Assembly: GCA_003339415.1 (NCBI GenBank)
Contig: PDHQ01000037.1
Coordinates: 62,001-126,000 of the forward strand
DNA from: Ophiocordyceps camponoti-saundersi (nom. inval.)
Lineage: Eukaryota; Ascomycota; Sordariomycetes; Hypocreales; Ophiocordycipitaceae
Direction of reading: 5' to 3'
Length of the DNA stretch: 64,000 nt
The number at the start of each line of letters is the position of its first letter. The stretch's first letter is position 1. Below the pieces are notes generated by a model. It did no database searches and was not told the origin of the DNA. It saw only the letters and a program-made list of their open reading frames with translations. The translations under genes were made by a program, and so were the position numbers. Of this stretch, positions 31,651 through 44,895 are shown one piece after another.

Positions 31651-33421
31651 TTACTAATATATAAGATAGCTTATATAATAGCTGTTATTTATAAATACTT
31701 ATTAATATTAAAACTTTTAAATAGCGCGCGCTTATTATATATATATAGTAGCTAAGTATTATTATAATTTAATATATTTTTATATTAATAATAATAATTT
31801 ATTAACTTTATAACTAATAATAGCTAAGTAGATTTTTCCCGCTATAGCTAATATAGCTTAGGCGATTATTACTTTTATAGTAAATAATTACCTCTTAAAA
31901 TTTAACTAAGAGGTAGAGGTATATTATTATTATTAGAATTTACACTAAGGGCTAGAACGGCTTTTAGGACTACTATATATAAGGAGGGGGGAAAAACTAG
32001 GCAGGGCCCGGGGGAAAACCCTCTACTTATAAGGTAGGGGCCTAATAGGGCAGGGACGATTAGTAGGAAAAAGCGCTACTACGGCCTTACTTAAGCCCGT
32101 AAAGCTATAATAAAATAATAGACTAAGGTAAAGCTTAAGGAGGTGCCTTATAGGAATAAGTAAGTTACGTAAGGGTACGTACCGGGGTCGGCTAAAGGGC
32201 TATAGATTAGTAAGTAAGTAGGGTAATATATACCTTATTACTAAGGTATAAATAAATAAAGGCTAGGTAGCGTATAGCTTCCTCCCCTTTCCTATCTTTT
32301 ATAAGTATACTTATAATTATAAATAATACTATAAATAACTTAATATACGCCGCTATATAGCCTTTTACTAGCTTAAAGCCTAACCGATATTATAATAAGA
32401 AAGGTAAAAGTTAGAGAAAAAACCTAATCTTTTATAATATTTATATAAGATATATCGTATAAAAACGCTTATACTAAGGATATTCTAGCTATTAGGTATA
32501 GCGGAGTAAGTATACCTTTTATTTAAAATTCGGTAAGAATATAAAGGTTAATAGCGTATAAATCTTTTAGCTTAAGTATATATTATTTATATAAAATTAA
32601 ATATAAGCTATATAGCGGTAAGTATTTCTTAGATTATAAGTAATAATAAGGAGCTAATAGGCTAAAAATATATAAGTTATTAATAATAGACGCGGCTAAG
32701 CTTTATTATATATAGCGTAAAAAATATATAAAATAGGAGAAATAAAGTAATATTAAAGCTTTACCGGCGGGGGTTAAGTATATTATTTAAGATAAGGACT
32801 AATTATTTATTTATAAAAATATATATAATATTAAGTAGGCACTAACTAAGGCTACCTCTATTCCTACTAATATAAATAAGGTAATAGGAGTTCTTAAGTT
32901 AATATATAATACCCTTAAGTATATTAAAATAGTCCTTAATAATATCTTAGCTAGTATTATTAATATAGGCGAGACGCTAGGCGTTATAATAGTAAATATA
33001 ACTAAAGCTATCGATAAGTTAAAATACCTAATAATTAAGTTAGATATTTACGCTAGAAAGAAAGTAATTTCGGCTATAACTATTAAGGAGGTAATAATAT
33101 TAGCGCTCGCCGCTAATAATATAAAGCCGGGTCCTACTAATAATAATACTACTAATAGGAATAATAATAAAGTTACTATAATAAAGGACTTAACGCTAAC
33201 TAGGGTTAGGGAGACTAAGTTAGCTAGTAAGGCTAAGGCTAAAGTAAAGAGTAAAAGGTTAGATAAAGGTAAAGCTAAGGCTAAGCGCAGTTATATATTA
33301 GTTAAGTTTTAGTTAAAGCTAGCTAAGAAAGCGCGTTTAGCTATAATAATCTCAGACTCTAATAATAATAATAAAAACGATAATAATATTAGTATAAAGG
33401 CTTCTAAGCTTATTAATATAA
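31651..33421 (+). pseudogene. Unclassified coding relic V, part 1
   Basis: A + frame from about 32700 to 33420 is open with TAA/TAG stops: an Ile/Leu/Lys-rich helical part, an Asn/Thr-rich part (33135-33180), a strongly basic Lys/Ala/Arg stretch (33230-33300) and a Ser/Asp/Asn-rich tail (33350-33390). Upstream (32100-32700) is less clear. No domain was recognised. The end is the insertion site of SINE copy 2. Confidence 0.4.
31960..32060 (-). repeat. Fragment with the LINE/SINE 3'-end motif
   Basis: On the minus strand this reads GAGGGTTTTCCCCCGGGCCC followed by a TTTTTCC block, the same arrangement as the 3' ends of LINE1 and both SINEs. It may be a remnant of another SINE or LINE. No tRNA head was found next to it. 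Confidence 0.5.
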
Positions 33422-33435
33422 TAATATTATATATA

Positions 33436-34036
33436 TATATATATATTATATTACTCTAATAACCTATATAGGTATCTAGGCATATAATCGTTTAATAGAG
33501 AGGAAAAACTAGAGTGCCCGGGGGAAAACCCCTTACTTAATATATTCGGCTAGCTTATAAGCTAATTACGTTATATCGGAAAGCTTAATCGTTATAGGAA
33601 GTATCCGAAGTTACGCTAGTCCTAAGCGAGAGGTACCTATACTTCTTATTATATATCTTATCTAAATTCTAAGTAGTTCCGGTATATATATTAGCAGATA
33701 CTATAGCGAAGATATATTACTTCGTAATCGTACTTTATTACTAGATTATAATCGCTATTAAAGGGGACCTATTCCTCTAATAACTTACGTTATCTAACTA
33801 TACCCTTACCCCGCGCCTTACCTTACCTAAGCCTCGGCCGGGTTACTACTCTTGCCAAGGGAGGGAAGGAGCCCGGTAAGGTTACTACTCCTGCCGGGGT
33901 TATGCCGGGGTCGGACCGTACCCCGGCTATATAGTTAGGGTGAAAAATACCCGTGCCCTCCGCCAGATTCGAACTAACTACCTCTCTTATAAGAGACTAA
34001 TATTTCTAGACGCTTAACTACTATACTAGGAGGGCG
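33436..34036 (-). mobile_element. tRNA-derived SINE, copy 2
   Basis: Matches copy 1 (1754-2351) along its length and orientation. It is flanked by the 14-bp duplicate TAATATTATATATA at 33422-33435 and 34037-34050. The minus-strand order is tRNA-like head (34035-33955), GC-rich hairpin region (about 33950-33820), AT-rich body, shared LINE-type 3' motif (33540-33470) and AT-repeat tail. It interrupts relic V. Confidence 0.88.
33955..34035 (-). other. tRNA-like head of SINE copy 2 (81 nt)
   Basis: Same 81-nt length and acceptor ends as copy 1. The B box here has RIP-type changes, and several other positions differ from copy 1 by transitions only. Confidence 0.75.
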
Positions 34037-34050
34037 TAATATTATATATA

Positions 34051-35425
34051 AGGTAAATATATTTAGGTAAGAGTATAGCTAAGCTAGCTAGCTAAAATAA
34101 TATAATAAAGCCTTTAGCTTAAAAGTTATTAGTTAAGAAAGCGGCTAATTTAAATCCTAGCTATAATTATTTCTATACGCTTAGTAAGTAAGGAGTATTA
34201 CTAACTATAATAGTTAAGTTACTATTTATTAAAAAGCTTAAAAATTATTAAGCTAGCCGCGCTTAAGTAATAGTAAAGAAATTTAATAATTTTATATTTA
34301 TAATTATAAAAATATCCGCTTTATTTAGCTTACTAGCTATTTAAACTAATATTACGAAAAGGTAAACGCTAGCTATAAAATTACTAATAAGTTTATTAAA
34401 GTCCTTTAAGGTTATAAGCTTAAAAACTCCTAATATACTAAAAGATAAAATAAAAGCGAAGTTTAGGTTAGTAGCGGCCTCGCCTACCACGTTAGGAGTA
34501 TTTACTAAGTTTAAGCTATTATTTACTTAGAGTTTATTAATAACTTAGGGTTAATCTTTTACTAAAGCTATATTAGGGGAGCGGGCCTTATAGCTAGAGG
34601 AATTTAATAATATCGGTAAGGAGATTTAATTTAGTAAAGTTAAGGGCTTAAGTAAAGATAAAGCGGAGGGATTAGTAATTAGATAAGGTAAAAGGGATAG
34701 ATATTTATAAACTATATAGTATAAAAAGATTCAGTAAATAAAAGTATAGTAAGTTTAATCTTATAGTAAGTTTAGTAAAGATATATATAAGGTCTTAGTA
34801 AAGTTAAATTAATAAAGGTTAGCGTAATATAATATTTATTTTATAATAGCGAAGGTAAAAATATAATTATTAAGCTTAAGTTATAAGGAGAATTTAAAGC
34901 GGAGATATTATAATAATTTATCTTTTTAAGTCGTAAGATTAAGGTATTATAAGAGGAGGTAATATATATTTTATAGCTTAGTGCTATATTAGTAGTTTAA
35001 GGTAACTATATTTAGGACCTAGCGTAAAAAGAGGAACTTTTATAATCTAATCTTACTTATATATAGCTAGGTAATTATAATATTAATATATTTCGGAAGA
35101 TTATAATATATTATAATAATTACGGGCTAGTCTAGGCGTAGGGGGAAATTAGCTAGGAAAAAGGTAAACTTAAGGCGAGCTTATTAAAAGCAGTTCTCCT
35201 ACTATTTTTATTAGCATATCTAATTTTTATAAAAAAGGCGCTAGGTAGTCTTCTTATTAAAGGTATTATATAAGGCGTAAGCTTATACCGTTATTTACTC
35301 TAATTTTTCTTAAAGCGGGGATTTAGTTTTATAATATTAAGTTAAGCGGTATATAGGGAATCTTATAAGAAACCTTAAAATAAACCTAAACGCGTATTAA
35401 ATTATATTTAGTATACTTACCTTTT
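34051..35425 (+). pseudogene. Unclassified coding relic V, part 2
   Basis: Continues V after the SINE. AT-rich with broken + frames (TAA/TAG). Lys-rich segments are readable near 34370-34560. No domain recognised, and no second copy of this stretch seen in the window. Confidence 0.35.
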
Positions 35426-35545
35426 TAAGCTTATATTATTATTATAGTACTTTAGAGGCTATAGAAGTAGCTGCTAGAACCTTAGTATAAGTCGAGTAGG
35501 AAAAACCCTCTTAAAAGAGGTAAAACCCCCCGCTATATAGTAGGA
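35425..35545 (-). repeat. LINE-type 3' end fragment
   Basis: On the minus strand this reads GGGGGGTTTTACC, then GGGTTTTTCCTAC, then a TAA-like tail (35428-35440), parallel to the LINE1 end at 23929-24022. The body upstream does not match LINE1, so it is a related LINE or SINE family, strongly truncated. Confidence 0.5.
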
Positions 35546-35930
35546 CCGCGTCTAGCTTAGGGCCGGGCTAAGCGCTCTGCGCGTATAAAGAAAGTAACCG
35601 TCGGTTACGGTAATATTATATAATATAAGGAAAGATAAGGAAAGATAGATAAGATAAGGAAAAGATAATAGTAGCGGCGGTATATATTACCTATATATAC
35701 TAATATATACCTCCCTAGCCTTTAAGTATATACTACTTAACCCTTAGGTATATAGCTACGTACCTCCTTTACGTATAATATATACTTAGGTATATACTCC
35801 TTTTTTAAGCCTTCCTAATTAGGAAGCTTTCCTAATTAGGAAGTCGGTCTTTATAAATTAGTAACTTAAGGCTTAAGAGTATATAAAAAAGGGGGGGGGT
35901 CGCTCTTACTAATATAAGCGGGCTATTATT
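35546..35930 (+). promoter_or_regulatory. GTATATAC array, double palindrome and TATA/G-tract
   Basis: It contains five or more GTATATA(C)-type sites (35665-35800). Next comes the 16-bp perfect palindrome CTTCCTAATTAGGAAG at 35811-35826, repeated almost at once at 35827-35843. A TATAAAAAA box and a run of about nine G follow (35882-35900). The arrangement resembles the GTATATAC/TATA/homopolymer block of family E. It lies just before the frame of relic U, so it may be the upstream region or LTR-like start of that element. Function is inference. Confidence 0.4.
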
Positions 35931-38900
35931 ATCTTATTATTTTTTTTAGTAATTTTAATTATATAAGTAATCCTTAGCGCGCGTAATTAGTTTATAGCTA
36001 ACCTATACTAAAGTAAAATACCCGCTAAACCTAACTTTTCTTAAGCGGTATCTTACGCGGGGTATATTAGTACGCTTATTAGCTTTAGGGACCTTTATTA
36101 GGTATAAAGAAATAAGTACTTAGCCCCGGCATATATTTATATTTACTAATAACTAAGGCAAACTATCTAAGCGTAGCTTATATTAAATATATAAATAATT
36201 ATATTAGGTATTAGCTAATTAATAATCTTATTATAGCCGAAACTATTTGCGCCGCAGTTAAGGTTACCTGCTAGCTAAGCTTCGATTATTATATTTAAAT
36301 AATAAGTAATATTAAGGTTATATTAAGTCCGCGGTAAATCTTATATTAATAAGTATAATAGAAAAATATAATTTAGCGCGTTAAAAAGATACGCGCTATT
36401 ACGTATTATAATAATACTCGCGCTAATTAAGTTATATAAGCGGCCGCTAGCTATATATTATTTTAAAGCTTATAGCCTCTTATTATTAAAAAGGACCTTA
36501 TTATTAATATAACTAAGAGTTTAACTAGCGCTAACTAACTTATTACTATTATATTAGCTTAAATATAAAAATAATATATTTTCTATATATAAATAATTAA
36601 CTTTTTTAAGTAATTAACTAAAAAGCTATATTATATTTACCGCGCTACTAAGAATAAAGCGCGCTTATAAGGGAGCCTATCTCTTACTAATTATCCTTCT
36701 ATTTTTTATACTCTACTTCCTATTACTAATTCCGCTTCCGCTCTAGTACCTATTAAATCTAAGTTTAAGTTAGAGGCTAATAAGCTTAGTAAGCTTAAGA
36801 CTACTCTTACCTTAAGCGTTAAGGTTACCCCTACTATTAGGGAGGATATTACTAGCGCTTATATTATAACCGCGCCGCCTTTTTATAAGGAGATCTCTAA
36901 TCTTATTTAAAATAATCTAATTAATAATATATCTAATAACGAAAACTTTACGATATTAGTTAATAATTATACTATATTTAGTAAAGAGGAGGAGCTAGCG
37001 GTAAAAGAGGAGCAGGTAGCTTTAATTCGCGCTTATAGTTAAAGTTAAGGCCGCGGCCGAGGCCGCGGCCGTAATAAGCGCGGTTAGTCCCGCGCTTCGC
37101 GCGGTTAAGTTAATACCTTATATATAGTTAAGATAATTTAGCTCCGGGGCTAAGTAAGCGGCTAGTAAGATAAATAATAAGGTTATCGCTATAAGGTAGT
37201 TTTTATATATTTATTACGGGGCTAAAGGCCCTATCTCCTTTATTTATTTTACTTTCGTAAAGTAATATTATAAAGTTAAATTAATATAATTATTTAAGCG
37301 AAAAAAACTAGTATATAAATTTAGCTACGGATTAAGGGTTATTAAGCGCTTTAGTAAAGTTACGCTAATTTTATATTAGTTACCGGTTAATATCGAAGAG
37401 TAGCTTATTTTTATAAATAAAGGTATAGTTAAGAAAGATATACGGTATAGTCTTATTACTATTATTATAAAAGTAGCGTCTCGAAATTACTTTAAAGACC
37501 TTATAAGCCTAGAGAAAGGAATTAAGCCTAATATATCTAATCCGAAATTATATAAGTACTATACTAATAAACTTAGGAAATCCTTCGTAGATACGTAAAG
37601 CGGTCCTAGCCTTAAGCTATAGCGGTTTATTAATAAGGTAGCTATAAAATTACCTATATTTCTTAAGCTTACCTTTTTAGGAATATTATTAAAAGAGCTA
37701 CTTTTTTTAAAGTTTAATATCGAAGTTACGTTACGTATATTTAGCCTCCGGTTTAAGTTTAATCTATATTTTATAGAATTCTTTTAAGTCTTATAATATT
37801 TAATATTTTTATTAACGGGGGCGCCCCCTACGCTTATATCTAACCTACCTAGTAGCTTTCTTTACCGCGGTATAGATAAGGTTTACTATACTTATATATT
37901 AAAAGTAATAGTAAATATAAGCTATCTAGTAAGTAAAATATAAGTTAAGGGGGGGGACGAAAGCCTCTATTTCGATATAGTAGAGAGGGGTAGCCTTATA
38001 AGCTCCGGTAATAACTTTTAAGTATTTAAACTATTCCGTAGCTAGCGCCTTTATAATAAGGCTATATAGTTTCCCTCCTAGTTATATAAGTAGGGCGAAT
38101 TAAAATATACTAAATATAATCGCTAATCTAATAGCTTTAATATAAACCTCCCTTACTCTTAATAAGGTATAACTTTATATCGATATAGTAATCTTAGTAA
38201 AAGCTAGGTATTAGCGCTTAAGTTTAGCGGTAAGTTTTAAAAAGTAAGACTTTTATTAAAGTTTACGGTATAGCTAAACTTTTAAGAGTTTTATTTTCTA
38301 CGTAAGCTAAACTATCTTTATACTAAGCTAAAGCTAGGTTATATTTACTTTCCTAGCTTTTATAAAATATATTAACTTACTTTTAGCTAGCTAAAAGGTT
38401 ATTTTATACTTAAAAGCTTATTATTCGTAAATTCGCTACGCTTACTTAAGTTAGAGAAATACCTAGGCCCTATTATATTTAATATTAAGTATATTAGTAT
38501 TATTAGTAAAGCTTATCGTAAGTAATTTAGTTATTAGGTTTAAATATTAGTATAGTAAAGATATATATAATAGGAAAAGGATTAGTAATATAAAAGACTT
38601 TTAAAAAACCTTTTACTAAATTAAGAAGGCGTTACTAAGCTTATAATTAAACTTAAGTTATAAGGTTTTAGCGGTAAAATAAGAATAAATAAACGCCGTA
38701 ACTTATTTAGGAAAGCTTAAGTAGTTAAGAATAATTATTAGCTTATTATAAAAAATATAGTTAAAAGCTTTAGTAAAGTTTAATAAAAGGAGCGAGGCTA
38801 TGCTACCTTAATCTTAGATAGTTTTAATAATTTTAGTAAATATAAGAATTATAGTATTAATAAAATATTATAGCTTATTACCTATTTAGCTATCTAGAAA

Positions 38901-39745
38901 GATATTAGCCGCTTTTATTATAAACGCTATTTTCCTAGTAATAATTATTTCTAAAACCTTTTTTATTATATTAAAAAGCGAAATTAGCCTATACCCGCTT
39001 AAGGTACGGTATATAGCTAGTAATTTACTTACTTTATAAATAACTATAATATTAGAAGCTTTAAATTATAATAGGAAATAGCTACTATTAATATAGCTTT
39101 AGAAAATCTTTTAGAAAACTTAGATAAGGGGGGGTTTATATCTTTTTAGGAACTTAACTAAAATCTTATTAGGGCTAGCGGATTTTTATAAGGCGATTAA
39201 GAAAAAGGTAAAGTAAATATTATCGGTAATAATCGAATATTTAATATAGAAAAAAAGGAAGGGTTTATTTAGGGTAAGAGGAGGGGCTAAGGCGGTAAGA
39301 GTAGGGAAAAATTACTAGCTAAGTAAGATCGCTTTATCCGAGAAAGTAGATATTAAGTTTAAGTTAGGGCTCTTTTATAACGTTAATATATATATAAGCT
39401 CTAGCGGGGCCTAGCTTCGAAGCTAAGCTTAACGTTTTTTTATCTAAAATATTACTAAGTTTATTAAAATATTATTAAGGAAATTACGCTAAGCGTTATA
39501 GTAAGCCGCGCTAATTACGGATTTCTATACTTTTATTATTTCCTAATAGTTTTACTAGTAAAAATTAATAAAGTTAGCTTTTTAATATTTTTAAGCTTAC
39601 TTAGCGGCCGCTATAATAGCCGCTATTACTTAATTTTATTAATTCTATATTATAAGGTATATACGAATACGTAATAATATTATAATCTCTACTATTATTT
39701 CTAGCTATTTATATAGTAAAATAATTACTTTTTTTAAGTTTTTAA
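35931..39745 (+). pseudogene. Unclassified coding relic U with an RGG-type segment
   Basis: Long + frames with TAA/TAG stops. 36700-37110 reads as a Ser/Thr/Lys-rich then Glu-rich protein ending in an Arg-Gly repeat (37045-37110), typical of RNA-binding gag or transposase N-termini. From about 37200 to 39000 a further frame is readable: Lys/Leu/Phe-rich with a Gly-Ala-Pro-Pro segment near 37828. I see no RT, integrase or DDE signature that I trust. It ends at the GTATA target site of the copia element and resumes at 45065. Confidence 0.45.
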
Positions 39746-39750
39746 GTATA

Positions 39751-39914
39751 TATTATGTGACATACCTTATAGTCTAGGCTATGCCCCACTTAGGGCTTGA
39801 GCCCGGTTAGGTTAGTATGTTAGCTATACTAAATTAGTATAGAGGGGCCACTAGAGTTAGACTTAGTATTAGTAATATCACTGCCCGATCCGTGATAGCG
39901 TGCGTGCCTTAATA
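39751..39914 (+). repeat. 5' LTR of copia element (164 bp)
   Basis: Starts TATTATGTGACATACC (ancestral TGTTA...) and ends GCCTTAATA (ancestral ...ACA). It has about nine differences from the 3' LTR, all C/T or G/A. An 8-bp inverted repeat CTATACTA-AAT-TAGTATAG lies inside (about 39825-39843). Confidence 0.95.
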
Positions 39915-39926
39915 GGTTATACGCCC
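39915..39926 (+). other. Candidate primer binding site, half-tRNA type
   Basis: GGTTATACGCCC directly after the 5' LTR differs by few bases from GGTTATGAGCCC, the complement of the initiator tRNA-Met anticodon region, which copia-type elements often use as a half-tRNA primer. One difference is a RIP-type TG to TA change. Inferred. Confidence 0.45.
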
Positions 39927-40028
39927 GTCGCGCTAAATTACGCGTTTTTCACGATAATAATCGATATTCCTTGCAAGAGATCCTATTTAGGATTCGCTTA
40001 GCTATAGCAGACGCTATAAAGTCGCAGT

Positions 40029-43000
40029 CGCTGCTAAATTAGGTTAGAATCTTACCTTCCCCGGTCTATACGGACCTATTTAAGCACCTTATATTACCTT
40101 GCTAAGATAGTTATTACCTATTAGGGCGTAAAAAAGCCTATTTAGGCTAGAAAAAAAGTTACGATAACCTTATTAAAGAATATAGAAATAGGAGTAATCC
40201 TAATAGGAATAGAGAAGCTAAAGGGCTAAGAGAATTAGCAGTATTAGGAGATATTAATTAGAATAGCGATTAAGTAATTTCGACTACTTTAGTATATTAA
40301 TAAGCCTAATAGCGGTAAACTTATAAATACGAATATCGCGGCTATAGAGAAATAGTAGGACAAGGAAATCTATTACTATTATCTTATTATATATTATTAC
40401 GAGCTTACGATAATCCTCGGAATTCGCGATAGCGGCTAGAATTCGAATTAATTAGTATATTAAACCTTTATAGCCGTTAAGAAAAAATATAATATAGCTC
40501 CGAGAGTTACTTTCTCGTTAATTATAAAGGAAATATATATTATAAAGGCGGAGAACTTTATAATATTCGGTACCTTCGTAAGACGCCTTAATCTCTTATA
40601 GAGTTAACTTTACGTTATAATAAAAAAACCCTATAAGGAATAGTTTATTAGCGCTACGATTAACGCTATTAAAACTATTATACTTTCCTAATACGAAGAT
40701 TAGATATATAAGCTAGCTAAATAAAAGCCCCTAATAAAGGACGAGGTCCTAGGTTTCTTCTAGAATCACGCTAAGCTCGTCGATAATAAGAAGAAAGATA
40801 CTTTTTCCGCGGATTAGAATACGAAAAAATAGGAAGAAAAGCGAGATAATAGCTATAGTAGAGGTCGAGGCCGCGGTAGGGGATAAGGCCGCGGTAATTA
40901 TAATAGCAGATCCTCTTCTCCCGTATAAGAAGGCTAGAAAGGTCGATATCTTAATTACGGATACTTTATTCTTAAGGGTAGTAAGCCTTATCGAAAGGAA
41001 AATTACTAGAAATTATATCCTAAGTAGCGCCCGCTACTAAAAGATTAGTATTAATAGAAGTAAATCGCGGTATTAGAAGCTATTACGAAAGCTAGATAAA
41101 TATACGAACTAGTAGCTACTAGCCACGGCGTTAAACGAGATAATATTATATACGATTTTAAAGCCGGAGGCTATATCTTTAATAATTTAAAATAGTTTAT
41201 CGAAATCTATAAGAATACCGTTATTAACCCTTTCCGCGCCGCTAATAGCGGAGATCTTTAGCCTTAGGGAGAGGGCAAGGTTAAGATAAATCTACCTAAC
41301 GGTAATTCGATAATCTTATCGTAGGCCTTTTATTATCTTAATATTTAAGCGAATTTAATAAGTATAAGCGTTCTAAAGGAAAAGGGCGTTATCGCTAACT
41401 TTAAGACGAACTTCCTTATTATAAGAGGCACTAAAGAGTATATTTGCCGCCTTAATAATCGACTTCGAGTTATTAGTATAGCTATTACGGGCGGCGATTA
41501 AACCGTAATTAAGGTATTCGCTACTTTACTATATAAATCGCTAAGGAAAGGCTTAAAGGCTAATTTTGCTATTATATACGAGCGCCTCGTATATACCGGT
41601 AAGGATAAGGTAACCTTAGCTTATTAGAAAGTAGGGATTTTAATCGATAAAAAGATTATTAAAAGCTTCTTATATAAGGCTTATTAATTCGCTAAGGCAG
41701 ATACTATAATTAGTAGGGATTCGCTAATTAGGCCCTTAAGATTCCTTAATATCGTTTTTTAAGATATTATCGAGTATAATCCGCCCGGTAATAGCGGTGC
41801 CCGCTATTCTTTATACGGAATTAACGCCTTTATAAGATTCTACTAGATAATAGCTACTACCTTAAAAAGGTAAGCTTATAATCTTCTTCGCGGTTAGAAA
41901 CGATAAGTTAACGCCTTTTTAGGAGGAATTCCCGTAGCTACGATAGCTTTTAATAACGTATAGGAGTTTAAGAGCGAGGCGATTAAGGCCTAGGCTCTTT
42001 AAGATAGCTTTATTTTACGCTATTCGACTTTATATAATCTATAGTAAAATAGCCTTATAGAGAGGGCCGGCAGGACCTTATTAACGATAGCTAGGGCTAT
42101 TTGCTTATACGCTAAGCTTCCCGTAACCTTATAGCTATATTATATATCGATAGCAGTATATATATCGAATTTGCTACTTACGAGAGGTAAAGATAGCCCT
42201 CTCGAGAGGGTTATAAAGACGCTTAATTTGCCCTATAAATATAATATTAGCTACCTTTACGCTTAGGGTTATACGGTATATATAACGAAGCCGAAGGAGA
42301 AGATTGTAAGGTCTGAAAAAATAGCTCCTCGAGCCTAGAAGGGTTATCTCGTCGGTATTAAAAGCTTATATAGCTATATCTTTAAAATTTAGCTTCCTAA
42401 TTAAGAGATCGTTATTTATATATAAGATATACGCTTTATTAATCGTGCTAGTGCCCCTACTATTAAAAAGGACCTATTAGTCGAATTTAAGGCTTATTTA
42501 GAAGAAAAAGGTAAAATTATCGAATTTAAACCTATTATTCTTCCTTATTAGGAGAAAGAGAAAACTTCCTATAGCTAAACTAGCGGTATTAATATTTTAT
42601 AGTCCTCTAATATATTAAATATTAAAAAATAATTAAGGAAATATTTAACTACTATAGCCGGATTATTAGATACGTCGAATTCGACTATTAAAGAGGAATT
42701 TATAAGGTTATTAAAAGAGCGTTTTAAAACGCCTAAAGGGGACTTTTCGCACCTTCTCTTACCGAATCCTACGCCTTATCGAGGCAGAGGGGCACCGCGC
42801 CCGTTTTTCGATAGGAATACGCTTCTTCGATCGATCGAGGAAATTAATAAAAAGGCATAACTACTACCGATAGCGCCTATAACCTTAAATCTTCCTAGCG
42901 GCTAGGTTTACGATACTAATAATCGTAATAATTCTAACGAATTAGCTAGTAACTTATAAAACCTTTAGCTAACTAATCTAATACCTAAAGAATAACCTTC

Positions 43001-44893
43001 TTAATATTTACGCGAGCGTAAGGCGTTAACCTTATCTTCTACCTTAATAGAATTAATATAATAACGCTATAAGCGTTATTTAACGGAAGAGATCTATAGC
43101 ACCGAGCCTATAAGGCGATTAAAGAGGCTCGCATAGGCTAATTTAGCCGCAAATAGTATTCTTAAGCCGCCTCCGCCGCACGTTTCTTTTATAGATAAGG
43201 ATAAATATATTAATTAGGCGCCTATAATAATTCTCTTAGCTCTAGCTACGGAAACCTTTATAAGTTATACCCTAAGTAATTATCGTGCTATAAAAAAGCT
43301 ACCCGAATTCGATAAACGATAAGTACCCGCGATAAAGAAAGAACTCGATAAGCTATATTAGAAGGGCGCCTAGGAACTCGTTCCTAAGCCTTACGATACT
43401 AAAACCCTTCCTAGGCGATAAGTATATATAGAGAAACTTATTAAGGGCGTAAATCTAATAGCGAAGGCCCGCTAGGTTATTCGCAGAGATCGCGATTTTA
43501 TAAATTAACTTATCGAGGATTTATATATAGCGGTAGCGTATTAATTATCCGTTAGAATCTTCCTTACGCTTATTATAATATAAAACCTTAAATAAGCTAA
43601 GTTTAACGTTATAAATACCTTTATTAATACTAAATTAGATAAAGATATTTTTATCGAATAGCCTTATAGCTTTAAGGATAAGTTAGGGCGCGTTTACCGC
43701 TTAAAGAGGGCCTTTTATAGTTATCGTGCCTCGCCGCGCTAGTAGTTTAAGCGTATAGCTAAAAATCTAGCTAGTTGCGGATTTAAACGACTCGACTCCG
43801 AGTTATACTTTTATCGCTACGCTAATAGTAGCCTCCTTATTCTTTATATAGACGATATCCTCCTTATAGCACCGACGTAAGTATAGATTAATAATAAGGC
43901 CGTAATTCTTAATAAATTATACGAGGTTAAATACCTTAAAGAGCCTTAGGAATTCCTTAGCCTTAAGTTCGATCGCGATCGTTAGGCCTATACTATTCGA
44001 GTATATTAAACCTCCTTTACTAATAAGATTCTCGAGCTATTCGATACCGACGATTTAAAGCCTACGAGGACGCCGTAGCCGATAAAGTATATAATTCCTT
44101 ATAACTAGAAAGAGGCCGAGATTACGATAAAAGCTACGATATAATAAAAATAAATAAGTAGCCTTAATTAGCTAGCCCTAGGCATAAGGCCCGATATTAC
44201 GTATAGCGTAAAAAAGCTATCGGAGGTAAATTCCTATATAATTTACGCTTATCTAGCTACGATAAAGTATCTTTTCTACTATCTACGCAGCACGCTTTCC
44301 CTTAGTATTACCCTTAAAGGAGCGGCCTATAGTAAAGATCTTTAGCTTCGCGTCTATTTTAATATATCGTTTATAGATAATTAGGTAACCCGCGCCTTAA
44401 TAGCCGGGTTCGTTATTTTCCTCGCTAGTAGTCCTATCGCGTAGCGCTTAAAGCGTTAGACCCTTATTACTATAAGTAATATAAAGGCCGAATTTATAGC
44501 CTTTACGCCCGCTAAGCTTATAACGATCTAGCTCTCTAATATTATTCGAGACGCTAGCTATAAATAAAAGAGGCCTCTCGTAATATTTACTAATAGCTAA
44601 AACGCGAGGTTAGCTATAATTAACCCGCTTAATAAGGCACGTACTAAGTATATTAATTTGCGATATAAATAGATTATCTAAAAGTATTAGATAGGCTTCT
44701 TTAATTTATAGTAGATCGGTATAGAAGATATAATCGTAGACGGCCTTACGAAGGGTTTATAGGTAAATAAGTATTAGCAGTTCGTGCGCTAGCTAAATTT
44801 AGCTATGCTAAGGAATAGGGGCGGCTTTAGTAGCCTAAATACTAAGAAATAATATTATAATAGTTATTCTTTAGCCTGCCCGGCCTTAGGGGC
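40029..44893 (+). pseudogene. Copia gag-pol polyprotein, stops only TAA/TAG
   Basis: A single frame (codon starts divisible by 3) is kept over about 1,600 codons with no frameshift seen. Gag: an Arg-Gly repeat at 40860-40900, then a Cys/His-type cluster (40944-41010, Tyr for Cys/His). Integrase: a block near 41790-41860 followed by an Asn-Val-x-Glu-Phe-Lys-Ser block (about 41950). Reverse transcriptase from about 43280, with the catalytic Tyr-Ile-Asp-Asp intact at 43845-43856. RNase H: Ser-Asn-Ile-Lys-Ala-Glu-Phe-Ile-Ala near 44475. All in-frame stops fit CAA, CAG or TGG. ATG starts are lost. It is inactive, but only through point changes. Confidence 0.93.
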
Positions 44894-44895
44894 GG

